A DNA stretch of 64,000 nt from Molossus alvarezi. Its lineage: Eukaryota; Chordata; Mammalia; Chiroptera; Molossidae. Both the position numbers and the translations under genes were made by a program. The notes under the pieces were generated by a model. That model was given only the letters and a program-made list of their open reading frames with translations. It was not told the DNA's origin and did no database searches. The stretch is from assembly GCA_037176705.1 (NCBI GenBank), contig CM073896.1, positions 25,556,708 to 25,620,707 on the forward strand, given 5' to 3'. Shown one piece after another: positions 47,423-60,067 of the stretch (its first letter is position 1; the number at the start of each line of letters is the position of its first letter).

Positions 47423-48290
47423 TAAAGTTATTTTTTTTTTAATTGTGGTAACATAAACTTTGCCACCTTAACCATTTTTAATTATACAGCTCAGTAGTGT
47501 TAAGTGCATTTACATTGCTGGGTACCTGACTTCCAGAACACTTTTAACTTTTTATCCTGCAAAACTTAAACTCTATATCCATTAAACAACAAATGCCCGT
47601 TCCTCCCTTCCACGACACCCTGGAAACCCCCATTCTACATTCTGTCTCTGGATTTGACTACTCTAGATTTCTGATAAAAGTGGAATCATATAGTATTTGT
47701 CTTTGTGATGGACTTATTTCACTTAGCATAATGAACTCAAGATTTATCCGTGTTGTAGCACCTGACAGGATTGTCCCCCCTTTTAAGGCTGAACGACATC
47801 CCATTGTTTGTATATGTGTTGTTTATTTGTCCATTCTTCTGTTGATGAACACTTGGGTTGCTTCCACCTTTTGGCTGTTGTGAATAATTCTGAAATAAAT
47901 ATACGTGTACAAATATTTCTTAATGACTCTTTTTTCAATACTTTTGAGAATGTACCTAGAAGTGAACTTGCTGGATCATGTGGAATTCTAGTTGTAACCT
48001 TTTGAGGAACTGCTACCCTGTTTTCCATAGCAGGTGCACCATTTTACATTTTCACCCACAGAACACAGCATTCTAATTTCTCCAAATTTTCACCAACAAT
48101 TTTTATTTTCTGTTGTTGTTGTTGTTCGTTTTGTTTTATGGTAGTCATTGCAATGGGTGAGAGATGTCTCATTGTGGTTTTGATATCCATGTACCTAATG
48201 ATTCATGATGTTGAGCACTTTTTATGTATTTGTTATACTATACTTTTAATCACTATTTTGGAGTGTTCTCTTTCCACTTATAATAAAAAG
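47423..48290 (-). repeat. old L1 3' part, minus strand
   Basis: The complement covers the ORF2 C-terminus and 3' UTR. 'gaatcatatagtatttgtct', 'ttgatgaacacttgggttgc' and 'gagagatgtctcattgtggt' are characteristic. The translated remnant at 47783-48028 contains RWKQPKCSSTEEW, the same region as [12 protein letters not shown] in the younger copy at 36.3 kb. It is strongly diverged and not open. Confidence 0.85.
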
Positions 48291-49894
48291 TTCACTGTAA
48301 AATGGTATACCATGTTACACAGGCGACATCTTCATACATATTGTGTTAACCAAGTCTTTGCCTTTCAGGTATACTTATCTAACTTTTTAGCAAATGTACC
48401 ACTTAACCCCCATTAAAGCTCAATGAAGGAAGATGGACCTTATTTATAGTTTTCTGGAAGACAGTATCCCACCTCCTGGTATGGTATTTGACATAAAGAT
48501 CATAACTACCCCCGAAGAAATTGCCCTGTCAGGAATATGAAGGAGATGATGTTTCTTAAAAGCACTTTAAATTAAAACCAACATACTTGAGTACTAAAAT
48601 AACAAAACCTTACTTTGTGACCTCAAGTATTTCTTTACCTAAATCTGTTTCTTTACCTCTGAAACTGATGCTAAGTAAATGAGTTAATTTCCTAGTTCTT
48701 ATCTGTCTTTAAATTGTATTCAAAACACTGGATGCCCATATAAAACATAACTTTATACATCTCAAAATATGTTTTTGTCTTATTTATAATTCAAAGCAAA
48801 CTATAAGTAAAAAAGTTAATTATAGCATCTTGCACAGTTAATGTGGTGTACATAAACGTGGATATGAGAATACTACAAGAGGTAAGATCCGCACAGTAAA
48901 TTAACCAAGTCCACATTTTATATATGGCAAATATCTGATGAGAATTAAGGTTTTAACACAAGAAACATGCATGGCATTACAATGTTAATATTACAAGAAG
49001 TCTTTACTTTTGTATATTTTATTTTGTTTGTAATAAAATAGGCAGCTATCATTTTGTATGCAATAAATGTACAGTCTCTACTTTTTAAAAGGTATTTAAC
49101 AATAATCTTTCCTGCAGCAAAATGTGTGAATGAAAATGTGTGCTTTGTGAGTACTCAATAAGGAGACAAATGAACAGAGTAGCATAATGCACTGTGTTGT
49201 GCAATAAACACATCTTTTGGTTTACTTAGATAACCATTTCTCACCAAGAATTAGACTCATGTAGGAGTCCTAACTTTTGAGAGCTAGAAATACAGAACTA
49301 CAGAGAAATGAGTCTACATGACCTCATTTTTTTCCATTCATGTTGGCCCACAAGATTCCTAAATAGTGTGTGTACGAAGTACAATATACAGTGACAATGA
49401 AATCTTTCCTTTCCCTCTACCTGTTCTGTTCCTCTAGCTTTTTCTTTTGATTATGAGGTGTGCCTAGCTATTCAAAAAGCAATTGTAGATGACAAGCTAT
49501 TGTACTAGTCATGTTATGAATAACTAAAGAATGTGCTGATAGAAACAAGTATAATTCTCAGAATTGTTCACTAAGTTTTCATGTGCAATATTACTATTAA
49601 TTAATTCTAGAATTATACAGACATTAGGAAGGTACATAATTATGGTAGTAATTTTATGTAATATTATAATGTCATACAAATGATAGAATTGTTTTTTCAG
49701 AAAAGAAAAGATAAAAGTTTCCATTATTTTTAACTTAATCATTGGTGAATGAATTATTTCAATTGCCCTACCAAGAGTCTACTTATGGGATTTAGCTAGA
49801 AAACACTGTGTCCTACATAGCAGCAAAACTTGTTACATAAAGTTATTTGGTTTTAAAATACCCTCTTGTAAACAAGAGAAATTATACAAAGATT
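48291..49894. other. unique AT-rich sequence
   Basis: Nothing recognised. The small open frames have no motif. Confidence 0.45.
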
Positions 49895-49908
49895 AGCAGC
49901 ATATTCTT

Positions 49909-50145
49909 TTTTTTTTTTATCCTCACCCGAGGATATTTTTCCATTTTGTGCTCAGGTAGAGTGGAAGGGAGAGAGAAACATCAACGCGAATGGGACACAT
50001 CGAGCGGCCACCACCCGCATGACCAACCAGGACCAGGGAAAAACTGCAACCGAGGCACGCGCCCCCAACGGGAACTGAACCAGGGCTTCGCTGCTGGACT
50101 GCACGTAGGTCATCGCTCTAACCGCTTAGCCAAATGGGCCAGGAC
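49909..50145 (-). mobile_element. Ves-type SINE, minus strand, perfect 14-bp TSD
   Basis: The TSD 'agcagcatattctt' is exact at 49895-49908 and 50146-50159. The tail complement 'tcctcacccgaggata' and head complement 'ttagccaaatgggccagg' are present. It retains many CpG sites ('aacgcgaatg', 'cacgcgcccc'). Confidence 0.95.
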
Positions 50146-50319
50146 AGCAGCATATTCTTGATGAAGACAGAAGAGGGGATGAGACTGGGGGAATGTTGTG
50201 CTTTGCTATATGTCACAAACGTAAATGGAAGGTCAAGGATTTATTATTTTTAATGAAGTCAGATGGGGTGGGATGTTTTATATTATAAATAAATATGGCC
50301 TTGTTTGTTTGGTTTATTC

Positions 50320-50546
50320 ATTCCTCACCCAAGGACATTTTTTTGATATTTTGTTTGATAGAGTGGGGGGGGGGGTGAGGAGAAACATCGACATGAAAAG
50401 GACACATCGAATGGTTGCTACCCACACAACCCAAGTAGGGCCGGGGACAAACTGCAATGGAGGTATGTGCCTTAGCGGGAACTGAACCCGGGTTTCTCCA
50501 GACCACAGGCCAATGCTCTAACCACTGAGCAAAACTGGCCAGGGCT
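50320..50546 (-). mobile_element. Ves-type SINE, minus strand, with G run
   Basis: The tail complement 'cctcacccaaggacattttt', a run of about ten G near 50366 and the head complement 'ctgagcaaaactggccaggg' define it. The TSD 'gtttattc' is at 50312-50319 and 50547-50554. It has the same orientation as the SINE 175 bp upstream. Confidence 0.93.
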
Positions 50547-50554
50547 GTTTATTC

Positions 50555-52031
50555 TTTAAGTTCATATTTTCATATGTTCTTTTATTAAAAATAGAGCACC
50601 TCTGTATGAGACATAGATAGAAAATTGAGAACAGTTCATGCTTAATGCATTGACGAATTAATCATTCATTTGTGTTTTATCCATTTACCGAACATATAGT
50701 TAATATCTGTTTTGTTCAAAATAGACCAGATCTCACTACAAGTACAAACAAACCCTATCTTATTAAATTCGAACAACAACACCAACTAAAGGTTTACTTC
50801 ATACACGAGTTACATGTTCATGAGAAGGTGACTAGAACTTCTGTTCATTATCATGTCACTTTTTCCTCTGGGACCCAGGCTGATGAGCCAGTCACTAGTT
50901 GACCCATGCAAGACACTGGTAGCACAGAAAGACAATGTGTTGAGACATATGCACTGTCTCTTAAATTTCCACCCAGAATGGCGCGTGTCACTGTGACACA
51001 CATTAGATTGGCCCATGCAAGGCACATGGTGTAGTTTAACGTGCAGTATGGGGTATGCAACAAACCTTACTTTCTATCCACATATTTAGACATGTTTTTC
51101 GGTCCCTATGTTGAATAATCCATAAAATAATCAAGAATCGTTTTGTTACTTATCCAGAATAAAACATGTCCTTGAAAGATATTCATGCTAATCAAATAAA
51201 ATATCTTGTTATTGATCAACATCTCACTATCAATACTGGCTTCACGACCTTCACTTTGTTGTGTCCACCAATTCAAAGCTAGTATGTCAGAAATTCCTCC
51301 TGATCCCCATTAATTTCTATTTTGCAAGACACATCTTAAAATCAACCAATTCCAGCCCTAAAATGCTGAAACATTTTTCCACTGACTTCTCTCTCTTGAC
51401 ACAATATTAAGACGCTCAGACAGTGTTTTTCTTATTGAGTCTGGTCAAATAAACTTTGATTTGCTTGAGCACTAAATTTTTCTGCCTTTTTGTTGTTCAT
51501 GAGGAATAGGCACTTGACATATGCCTACTTTATACCTGGAAAAAGACAGAAAACCAAATATTACTGAACAGCACTGATGGCAATCATATTATTTCAATGT
51601 CATTTGAGATATAGAGCTGTACAACACCTGAGCCTTCGCATACGGTAGTTGCTTCATAATGTTTGTTAAATAAATGAATGAAATAAATAAAAGGAAGGCA
51701 AGTATGCATAAATGGTATAGAAATGATGATAGTAGAGCTAGGAAGATAAATATTATGGGTACATACAAACTTACTGTTATGCAACCCAATGCTTTAAATG
51801 GATTTTTAAAATTCATGTTTCCTAGGTATGAGCACATTAATACCCTACAGAGAGGTAATAGTTTCTCCTTAATGTAGTTTGAAACAAAGAACTTCATAAG
51901 AACTTCAGAAAGAAAATCTGGTATATAAGAGAATAATATATTTGTTTCTTGATGCTCCTTCTCTCCCCTATCTATAAATTCATGAAGACATGATGTTTTC
52001 ATCTTCTAACACCCCGTGCAGTATAGATTTA
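50555..52031. other. unique sequence, nothing clear
   Basis: A pair of similar short blocks, 'gacccatgcaagacac' at about 50901 and 'ggcccatgcaaggcac' at about 51011, hints at an old repeat. I cannot name it. No gene is seen. Confidence 0.4.
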
Positions 52032-52045
52032 CAATCAAGAATTTT

Positions 52046-52290
52046 TTTTTTTTATCCTCACCTGAGGACATTTTTCCATTTTTTTGTTTGGATAGAGTGG
52101 GAGGGAGAGAGAGGAAGAGAGAGAGAGAAACATTGATGTGAAAGATGCACATCGAGTGGCTGCCTCCCGCATGACCCTACCAGGGCCGGGGACTAACTGC
52201 AACTGAGATACGTGCCCTTAGCAAGAACTGAACCTGGGTCTCTCTGGACCACAGGCAGAGGCTCTACCGCTGAGCCAAACTGGCCAGAGC
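52046..52290 (-). mobile_element. Ves-type SINE, minus strand
   Basis: The T run is followed by 'tcctcacctgaggacatttt', a GA-rich body and the head complement 'ctgagccaaactggccagag'. The TSD 'caatcaagaatttt' (52032-52045) matches 'caatcaagattttc' after the element with a small change. Confidence 0.93.
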
Positions 52291-52559
52291 CAATCAAGAT
52301 TTTCTTAATGAATGAATGCAAACCCTATTTATTATTGTGGCATATATTATGCTCACTGTGTGAAAGACTGTTTGCTTTGCCAGAGACCCAAAGATGACGA
52401 GCACATAATCACTTGAAGCATCATTGTAAAAAAAGAAATAAAGTCTGAATCAGAGGAAAAACCACCATGGCTTCTAGAAGGTGTAGAATAGCTGGGTCTT
52501 CTCATAACCCAAAGAGCCTAAGCACATTTCCTAAAGAAATATTTTATGACAAGCAACTT

Positions 52560-52690
52560 GATGTCATGAAAAGAGATCTGAACTTAGAATGTGTTTCCAA
52601 TGCCAGCTCCTCCCCTGATTCTCTGTGTGAATTTTGGCAAGTTACTATCTACCTCAATCTTGATGTCTTAGCATACAAAATAAGAGATGC
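52560..52690 (+). repeat. MIR-like ancient SINE
   Basis: 'gaacttagaatgtgtttcca', 'ttctctgtgtgaattttggc', 'aagttactatctacctcaat' and 'catacaaaataagaga' follow the MIR order. Confidence 0.65.
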
Positions 52691-52769
52691 TATATTTACG
52701 AGTTTCATAAACATGCAAATATCTAATAAGTGGAAAAGTTAAATAGCACCATCTGCGTTAAAACTTCGT

Positions 52770-53050
52770 AAAGTGTTTCTGTGTCCCCCTCTCCTACCTC
52801 TGTGCCTCTTCATCTCCTGTGGTCCTCTAGTATCCTCCAGCACTTTGTATCCTGCCGTGAATGGTAATCCTCCACTGATCTGCCTACTCCCCTTTGCACT
52901 TCTCTGAAGAAAGGCCCATTTTCTTCGTCTTCATCCTGAGTATTTAATGCAGAGCCTGATAAATACTACATGGTCAGTAAATGTTTGACAAATTGAAGAA
53001 TATATAAATGTATAGATGAATTAATGAGTGAATGAATGAATGAATGAGTA
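52770..53050 (+). repeat. L2-like LINE 3' end
   Basis: 'ctccagcactttgtatcctg', 'ctgaagaaaggcccattttc', 'gcagagcctgataaatacta' and 'ggtcagtaaatgtttgacaa' are followed by a tail of 'gaatgaatgaatgaatga'. This is the standard layout of an L2 3' terminus. Confidence 0.75.
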
Positions 53051-53106
53051 AAATGTGGAATTTAAGCATTGTCAGCAAAATGCTCTGCTAAATCATTAAT
53101 GTAAGA

Positions 53107-53122
53107 CAAAGATGGCAGCAGG
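53107..53122 (+). promoter_or_regulatory. YY1-like motif at the L1 5' end
   Basis: 'aaagatggcagcagg' includes AAGATGGC at the start of the element, the position where human L1 has its YY1 site. The HAL1 at 14 kb shows the same arrangement. Function is inferred. Confidence 0.5.
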
Positions 53123-53699
53123 CAGGACCTGAGGGAGGTGGGTGTGTGAGAGAGTGAGCTAGTGTGTGAGAGAGTGTGACTGGACGTGAAGGTGGATGAC
53201 CAAACCCGAGCAGTGCAGAGCCACGGAGCAGAAGGTTCCTGTGCTGTGGACCGAGCAGCCCGCTACTGCGGTAAGCGGCTCTTCAGGGCGCTTCTCCCTG
53301 CACCACGGGGAGGTCCCACCATTTTGGAAGATCCCAGGTGTTCCCTAGGAGGATGCAGTGGGAGCGGCTAGGGCCCAGCAACCTGAGTCCACCAGCACAC
53401 CTGGCACCATCAGACCAGTGGACACTCTGTCTCAACACAGACCGATACACAGTAGTGGAGCCCCCAAGGTGCTGGTCACAGCAGCCGCAGACAGCCGGAG
53501 CCCAGCACCATCCCACATAGTACCAGCCCAATCAGAGTCGAGATAATACCCTCAGCAACAGAAGCTGGGGAGCAGACATCCATCTCCAGGCAACAGAAGC
53601 ACAGACCAGCAGCTGAGACCCATCCCCAAAAACTACAGCAAAAGCTGAGCAGGAGTTGAGCCCCACAGGGCAGCAGCACTCCCCAGCCACCAGCTGCTA

Positions 53700-54310
53700 G
53701 ATCTGGGGCTCCATAGAGACCTGTGCAGTCCAGTAACTCACAAGAGCAGTGGGAAGCCAGAGCCCCAGAGACTGGTACGATCCAGCTATGCGCCCTTGGG
53801 AACTGCAGGGTGCAGGGGCACCAGAGAGGCCTGTGCAACCCAGCAGGGACTGTGCAATCTAGTTACCCCTGGGAACTGCAGAGAGCTGAAGCACCAGAGA
53901 GGCCTGTGTGACCCAGCAAAGACTGCATGATCTAGTTACCCAAGGGGCTTGTGGGGTGCTGAAACACCAGAGAGGCCTGTGCAACCCAGCAGGGACTGTG
54001 CAATCTAGTTACCCCGGGAACTGCAGAGAGCTGAAGCACCAGAGAGGCCTGTGTGACCCAGCAAAGACTGCATGATCTAGTTACCCAAGGGGTCTGTAGG
54101 GTGCTGAAACACCAGAGAGGCCTGTGCAACCCAGCAGGGACTGTGTCATCCAGTTACCCCCGGGACCTGCGGGGTGCTGAAGCACCAGAGAGGCCTGTGA
54201 GACCCAGCAGCTCATAACATAGGCATCGAGCCCAGTCCCCAAAGGGACTGTGCGATCCAGTTACCCTCCAGGCCTGCAGGGTGCAGGGGCATCAGGAAGG
54301 CCTATGAGAC
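53700..54310 (+). repeat. 73-bp tandem units in the L1 5' UTR, alternating A and B types
   Basis: The block 'caccagagaggcctgtg' starts at 53819, 53892, 53965, 54037, 54110 and 54183, a period of 72-73. Units alternate. Type A continues 'caacccagcagggactgtgc' and type B 'tgacccagcaaagactgcat'. Thus A-B pairs repeat with a period of about 145, and the two A-B pairs (53819-53964 and 53965-54109) are almost identical. Diverged half-units lie on both sides (from about 53700 and to about 54310). Repeated 5' UTR units serve as promoters in mouse L1 (established); a similar role here is inference. Confidence 0.9.
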
Positions 54311-55015
54311 CCAGGTGCAAAATGAAGGTGGAGTGAATAGAAGCTACGCAGACGATCTCCCAGGACCAAACAGAAATTACAACTGAAATAAAGACAAATC
54401 CTCAAAATAAAGCAACAGAAAAGCAGCAAGACAGGACCATATAATCAGGGACACTGGTAGGATCCGCGGAGGAGCAAGAGAATGGTGGGCTGGGAGCCCA
54501 GGGACAGCAGCAGTCTTACCTGTGAGCAGCACCCTTCGGGAATAAAGAAAAAGCCCACTCCACAGCGCAGAGAGCTGGGACAGAGCGCTAAAATAGACAC
54601 AGCCACTCACCTGGGCGCCATGGCAGAGGGAGAGCAGACTGGGATGGAACTCTGTTGGGAAATCCCGGATTTGGAGGGCAGTCAGAGTTTTTGCTGAGTT
54701 GCGGCCACAAAGGACGGTGGCCAGTGTGCTTCTTCCCAGAGCTGTGGGGAAAAGCAGCAGCACCCCACATCAGAGATTCAGACTTTTCCATGTGAGGCAA
54801 AGAAAGGCAAATGGAGGGTCATTAATAACCAGCATCTATCCCACCCTCTGGAAATCCTATTATGCAGAACACCAAGGCTACATTCCAAGGCCCTGAGTAA
54901 CTGAGACTACTAGCCACCAGGAAAGAGCTAGAGGATAACTGAACCTTTCCTGGGCTTGCAAATCTACACAGGAAGCTAAGACTTGACAGTGGTGTTTAAT
55001 GTGGGCCCATCCAAA

Positions 55016-55982
55016 ATGAGTAAAGGGAGCCACAAACAGCAGAACACCAACACCCACAGGGAAAATTTAGCAGACTACTAAACCCACTGAGATAGCTGAA
55101 ATGGTGAAATAAAGAAGCAAATCCCAAATGAAAGAACAAGAAAACTTTATCGAAGATGAGATAAATAAAATGCAGCTAAGCAAATGATCAGAGGTAAAGT
55201 TCAGAGCCATGATCTTGAGGAAGCTCAACAGCATGAGTAAGGATATCAGCACCATGAGTAAATATATAGAAACATTGAAAACCAAAGAAGTGGAAATGAA
55301 GAATGGCATAGCAGAAATAAAGAACACATTGGAAGTACTAATCAGCAGAGTAAAAGAAGCTGAGGACTGGATCAGTGAATTACAAGACAGGGTGGAAAAA
55401 AATCAACCAATCAGAAAACCAAAAGGATAAAGCAATTAAAAAAACAGGAAGACAGCTTAAGAGAACTGCGGGATAACTGGAAACTTAATAACATTCACAT
55501 CATAGGAGTCCCTAAAGAGGAAGAAAATGGGCAAGGTTTACAGAACATATTTGAAGAAATAGTGACAGAAAACTTTTTTAACTTGGTGCAGGAAGAGTCA
55601 TTCAAGTTCAAGAAGCACAGAGAGCCCCAAATAAGAAGAACCCAGACAGGTCTACACCAAGACACATAAATTAAAGACATAAATTAAAGACAAAGAGAGA
55701 ATCCTAAAGGCAGCAAGAAATAAGCAACAGGTTACCTACAAAGAAAACCCCATAATTCTCTCAGCTGACTTCTCAACAGAAACACTTCAGGCCAGAAGGG
55801 AGTGGCATGAAATAATCAAGGTCATGAAAAACAAGGATATGAATCCAAGACTACTCTATCCAGCCAGGCTATCATTCAAAATAGAAGGTCAAATAGAGAG
55901 CTTTCCAGACAAAAAAAAAAGGCAAAGGGAATATATTAACACCAAACCAGCACTACAAAATATGTTAAAAGGACTGCTGTAA
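55016..55982 (+). pseudogene. L1 ORF1 (ORF1p), decayed
   Basis: ORF1p is the RNA-binding trimeric chaperone of the L1 particle. The start ATG at 55016 opens with MSKGSHKQQN. A readable coiled-coil segment at 55209-55430 has a heptad-like leucine and isoleucine pattern (KLNSMSKDISTMSKYIETL, then EAEDWISELQDRVEK). Text for the RRM region follows ('cattcacatcataggagtcc') and the C-terminus ends near the stop at 55980. Several stops and frameshifts occur, starting within the first 25 codons. Confidence 0.85.
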
Positions 55983-56027
55983 TTAGTAGAAGAAATAGGA
56001 AGAAAAATAGAACCACACTAAACAAAA

Positions 56028-59000
56028 ATGGCAATAAATAAGTACATATCAATTATCACCTTAAATGTGAATGGTTTGAATGCTCTGATAAAAAGACACA
56101 GAGTAGCTGGCTGGATAAAAAAGCATGACTCGACCTGGCCAGGTTGGCTCAGTGGTTAGAGTGTTGGCCTGCAGTCCAGAGGGACCCGGTTTGGTTCCCA
56201 CTAAGGGAATGTACCACAGTTGCTATTTGTCTCCGGCCCTCGTTGGGTCATGCAGGAGGCAGCCACTAGATGTGTCCCTTTCACATTGATGTTTCTTTCT
56301 CTCTCTTCATCCCACTCTATCTGAACAAAAAATGGAGAAATGTCTTCAGGTGAGGATAAAAACAAAAAGAAAGAAAGAAAGCATGACTCACATATATGTT
56401 GTTTACAAGAGACAAACACAACAAAAAGACTCACATAGGTTGAAAGTGAAAGGATGGAAAAAAATCTTTCAAGCAAACAGAAAGGAAAAAAAATGGGGTA
56501 GCAATACTCATATCTGATAAAATAGATTTCAAAATGAAGGCCATAACTAGAGACAAAGAAGGCCACCAAATAATATTGAAAGGATCTATCCAACAGGAAG
56601 ATACAACCTTGGTAAACATATATGCGCCCAATATAGGAGCACCAACATATATTAAAAATCTTTTGGAGGACTTCAAAGGAGAAATTGACAGCAATACAAT
56701 CATAGTAGGGAAATTCAATATCCTGCTGATATCACTGGATAAATCTTCTAGACAAAAAATTAACATGGAAACACTGTCTCTAAATGAAGCACTAGATCAA
56801 ATGGATTTAATAGATATCTACAGAGAATTATACCCCAAAACTGCAGAATTCACATTCTTCTCAAGTGCACCTGGGACATTCTCAAAGATAGACCACATTT
56901 TAGGGCACAAACTAAGTGTCTACAAGTTCAAAAAGATTGAAATAATATCAAGCATTTTCTCAGATCACAATGGCATAAAACTAGAAATCAAATGCAACAA
57001 GAGCATGCAAAGACATTTGAATACATGGAGGCTAAATAGCATGTTACTGAACAATGAATGGGTTACCATGGAGATCAAGGAAGAAATTAAAACTTCCTGG
57101 AAACCAATGAAAATGAACACACAACAACACAAAATCCATGGGATGCAGTGAAAGCAGTTCTGAGAGGGAAGTTAATAGCACCACAGGACTACCTCAAAAA
57201 ACATGAAAAATTTCTTAATAGATTATCTAATCTCACAACTTAAGAACTACAAAGAAAACAAAAAGAAAATTCCAGAGCAGGTAGAAGAAAGGAAATAGTA
57301 AAGATCAGAACAGAAATAAATGACATGGAGACCAAAAAACACCATTCAAAGGATCAATGAAACAAAGAGCTGGTTCTTTGAAGAGATAAACAAGATTGAT
57401 GGACCCTTAGCTAGACTCACCAAGAAACAAAGAGAGAGAACCTAAATACAAAAAATCAGAAATGAAAGAGGAGAAATAATAACTGACATCACAGAAATAC
57501 AAAGGATTGTTAACAAATATTATGAACAATTATACAGCAACAAATTTGACAATCTAAGTGAAATGGACAAATTTCTAGAAACACATAGTCTCCCAAAACT
57601 AAACTGGGAAGAGATAAAAAACTTGAACAGACCAATAACAACAAAAGAAATAGAAGATGTAATCAAGACTCTCCCAGCAAACAAAAGCCCAGGCCCCGAT
57701 GGCTTTACAGGGGAATTTTACTGAACATTCAAAGAAGAACTAATACCCATTCTCCTCAAACTATTTCAAAAAATTCAAGAAGAAAGACTTCCAAAATCAT
57801 TCTATGAGGCCAGCATAATTCTAATTCCAAAACCAGAAAAATACACTACAAAGAAAGAAAATTTCAGACCAATATACCTGATGAACATAGATGCTAAAAC
57901 CTGAACAAATTATTAGCAAATCGAATCCAGCAATACATCAAAAAAATTATTCACCATGACCATGTGGGATTTATCCTAGGGATCCAAGGCTGGTACAATA
58001 GTCACAAATCAATAAATGTGATACACCACATAAAGAAAATGAAAGATAAAAATTATATGATCATATCAATAGACGCTGAAAAAGCATTTGACAAAATCTA
58101 GCACCCATTTCTGATAAAAAACGCTCAGCAATCTGGGAATAGAGGGATCATATCTCGACATAATAAAGGCCATATATGAAAGACCTACAGCCAACATCAT
58201 ACTCAATGGGCAAAAATTAAAATCACTTCCCTTACGAATAGGAACAAGGCAAGGATGCCCACTTTGACCATTCTTATTTAACATAGTCCTGGAAGTCTTA
58301 ACCATAGCAATCAGACAGGAACACAAAATAAAAGGGATCCAAATTGTAAAAGAGGAAGTGAAACTGTCATTATTCGCAGATGACATGATACTATATATAG
58401 AAAACCCCAAAGACTCCATCAAAAACTTAGTAGACTTAAAAATGAATTTGGAAAAATAGCAGGATAGAAAATTAACATCAAGAAATCGATGGCATTCTTA
58501 TAAACCAACAATGAATTCACAGAAAGAGAAACTAAAAAAAAAAAGAAATCCCATTTACCATTGCAGCAAAAAAAATTAAGATACCTAGGAATAAACTTAA
58601 GCAAAGAAATAAAGAACTTATTCGCAGAAAACTATAGGTCACTGAAAAAAAATAAAGTGAGATATAAAAAATTGAAAGCACATATCTTGTTCATGGATTG
58701 GAATAAGTAACATTATTAAAATATCCATATTACCCAAAGCTATCTATAGATTCAATGCAATCCCCATCAAAATACCGACATACTTCACAAACTAGAACAA
58801 ATACTTCAAAAGTTCATATAAAACACAAAAAGACCTCAAATAGCCACAGCAATTTTGAAAAAGAAGAAGAAAGTTGAAGGGATCACATTACCAAATTTCA
58901 GGTTATACTACAAAGTCACTTTAATCTGGTGCTGGCACAAGAACAGGCATATAGACCAGTGGAACAGAACAGAGAACCCAGAAATGGACCCAAGGCAATA

Positions 59001-60067
59001 TGCACAATTAATATTTGACAAAGGTGGCAAGAGCAGACAGCCTCTTTAATAAATGGTGTTGGGAAAATTGGACATTTACATGCAAAAAAAATAAATCTAG
59101 ACCATCAACTTACACCCTACACAAGAATAAACTCAAAATGGATAAAAAAAGGTGACTCATGAATCCATAAAAATTCTAGAAGAAAATGTAGGGAACAAAA
59201 TTTCAGACATCATATGCAGCAGAATTTTCACTAATACATCACCTAGGGCAACAGAAACAAAGGAGAAAATGAACACATGGGACTACATCAAACTCAAAAG
59301 CTTCTGCACAAAAAAAGATACAATCATCAAAATGGAAAGGCAACCCACTGTACAGGAGAGCATAATTGCCAATGATATATCAGACAAAGGGTTAATTTCC
59401 AATATATAGAGAGTGCTCATACAACCCAACAAAAGGAAGACAGAGAACCCAATTAAAAAATGGGCAGAGGACCTAAATAGATACCTATCCAAAAAGGACA
59501 TACAAATGGCCAGGAGACATAAAAAAATGCTCAACGTCACTAATCATCAGAGAAATGCAAATTAAAATGACTATAAGCTATTACCTCACACCTGTCAGAA
59601 TGGCCGCCATCAACAAATCATCAAACAACAAGTGCTGGTGAGGGTGTGGAGAAAAGGAGACTCTAGTACACTGCTGGTGGGAATGCAGACTGGTGCAGCT
59701 ACTATGGAAAACAATAAGGTGTTACCTCAAAAAATTAAAAATTGAACTGCCATTTGACCCAGTAATCCCACTTCTAGGGATATACCCTAAGAAACCTGAA
59801 ATACCAATCAGAAAGAATATATGTATTCCCACATTCATAGCAGCACTATTTACAATAGCTAAGATCTGGAAACAGTCCAAGTGTCCATCAGTAGACGAAT
59901 GGAAAAAAGTGGTGGTACATATACACAATGGAATACTATGCAGCTGTAAGAAAGATCTCTTATCCTTTGAGATGACATGGAGGGACCTGGAAAATGTCAT
60001 CCTAAGCAAAACAAATCAACCAGAGAAAGATAAGTATCATATGATCTCACTTATTTGTGAAATATAA
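56028..60067 (+). pseudogene. L1 ORF2 (endonuclease-reverse transcriptase), broken and SINE-split
   Basis: The start ATG is at 56028 (MAINKYISIITLNVNGLNAL), 45 bp after the ORF1 stop. ORF2p nicks DNA with its endonuclease and copies L1 RNA with its reverse transcriptase. A SINE interrupts the endonuclease part at codon ~35. The endonuclease continues at 56534-57151 with VNIYAPN, SKIDHILGHK and SDHNGIKLEI; the VGDFN-type motif has become VGKFN, changing an acidic active-site position. In the polymerase region the FADD catalytic motif is intact at 58373-58384, but stops occur before and after it, for example a TGA near 57723. The C-terminal part (59152-60067) carries [18 protein letters not shown] and [13 protein letters not shown] and ends at 60067. 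Confidence 0.92.
56132..56377 (+). mobile_element. Ves-type SINE inserted in L1 ORF2
   Basis: The TSD 'aaagcatgactc' is exact at 56120-56131 and 56378-56389. The head 'gacctggccaggttggctca' and tail 'gtcttcaggtgaggataaaa' plus AAAG units are present. The L1 text resumes seamlessly after the second TSD copy, so the SINE arrived after the L1. Confidence 0.97.

Noticed and set aside
53476..53838. 120-residue minus-strand open frame
   Set aside because: It lies inside the GC-rich L1 5' UTR, on the antisense strand, with no known motif. Open frames are expected in such low-stop sequence.
53819..54190. CRISPR array or satellite DNA
   Set aside because: The 73-bp units are contiguous without unique spacers and lie inside an L1 5' UTR with L1 sequence on both sides.
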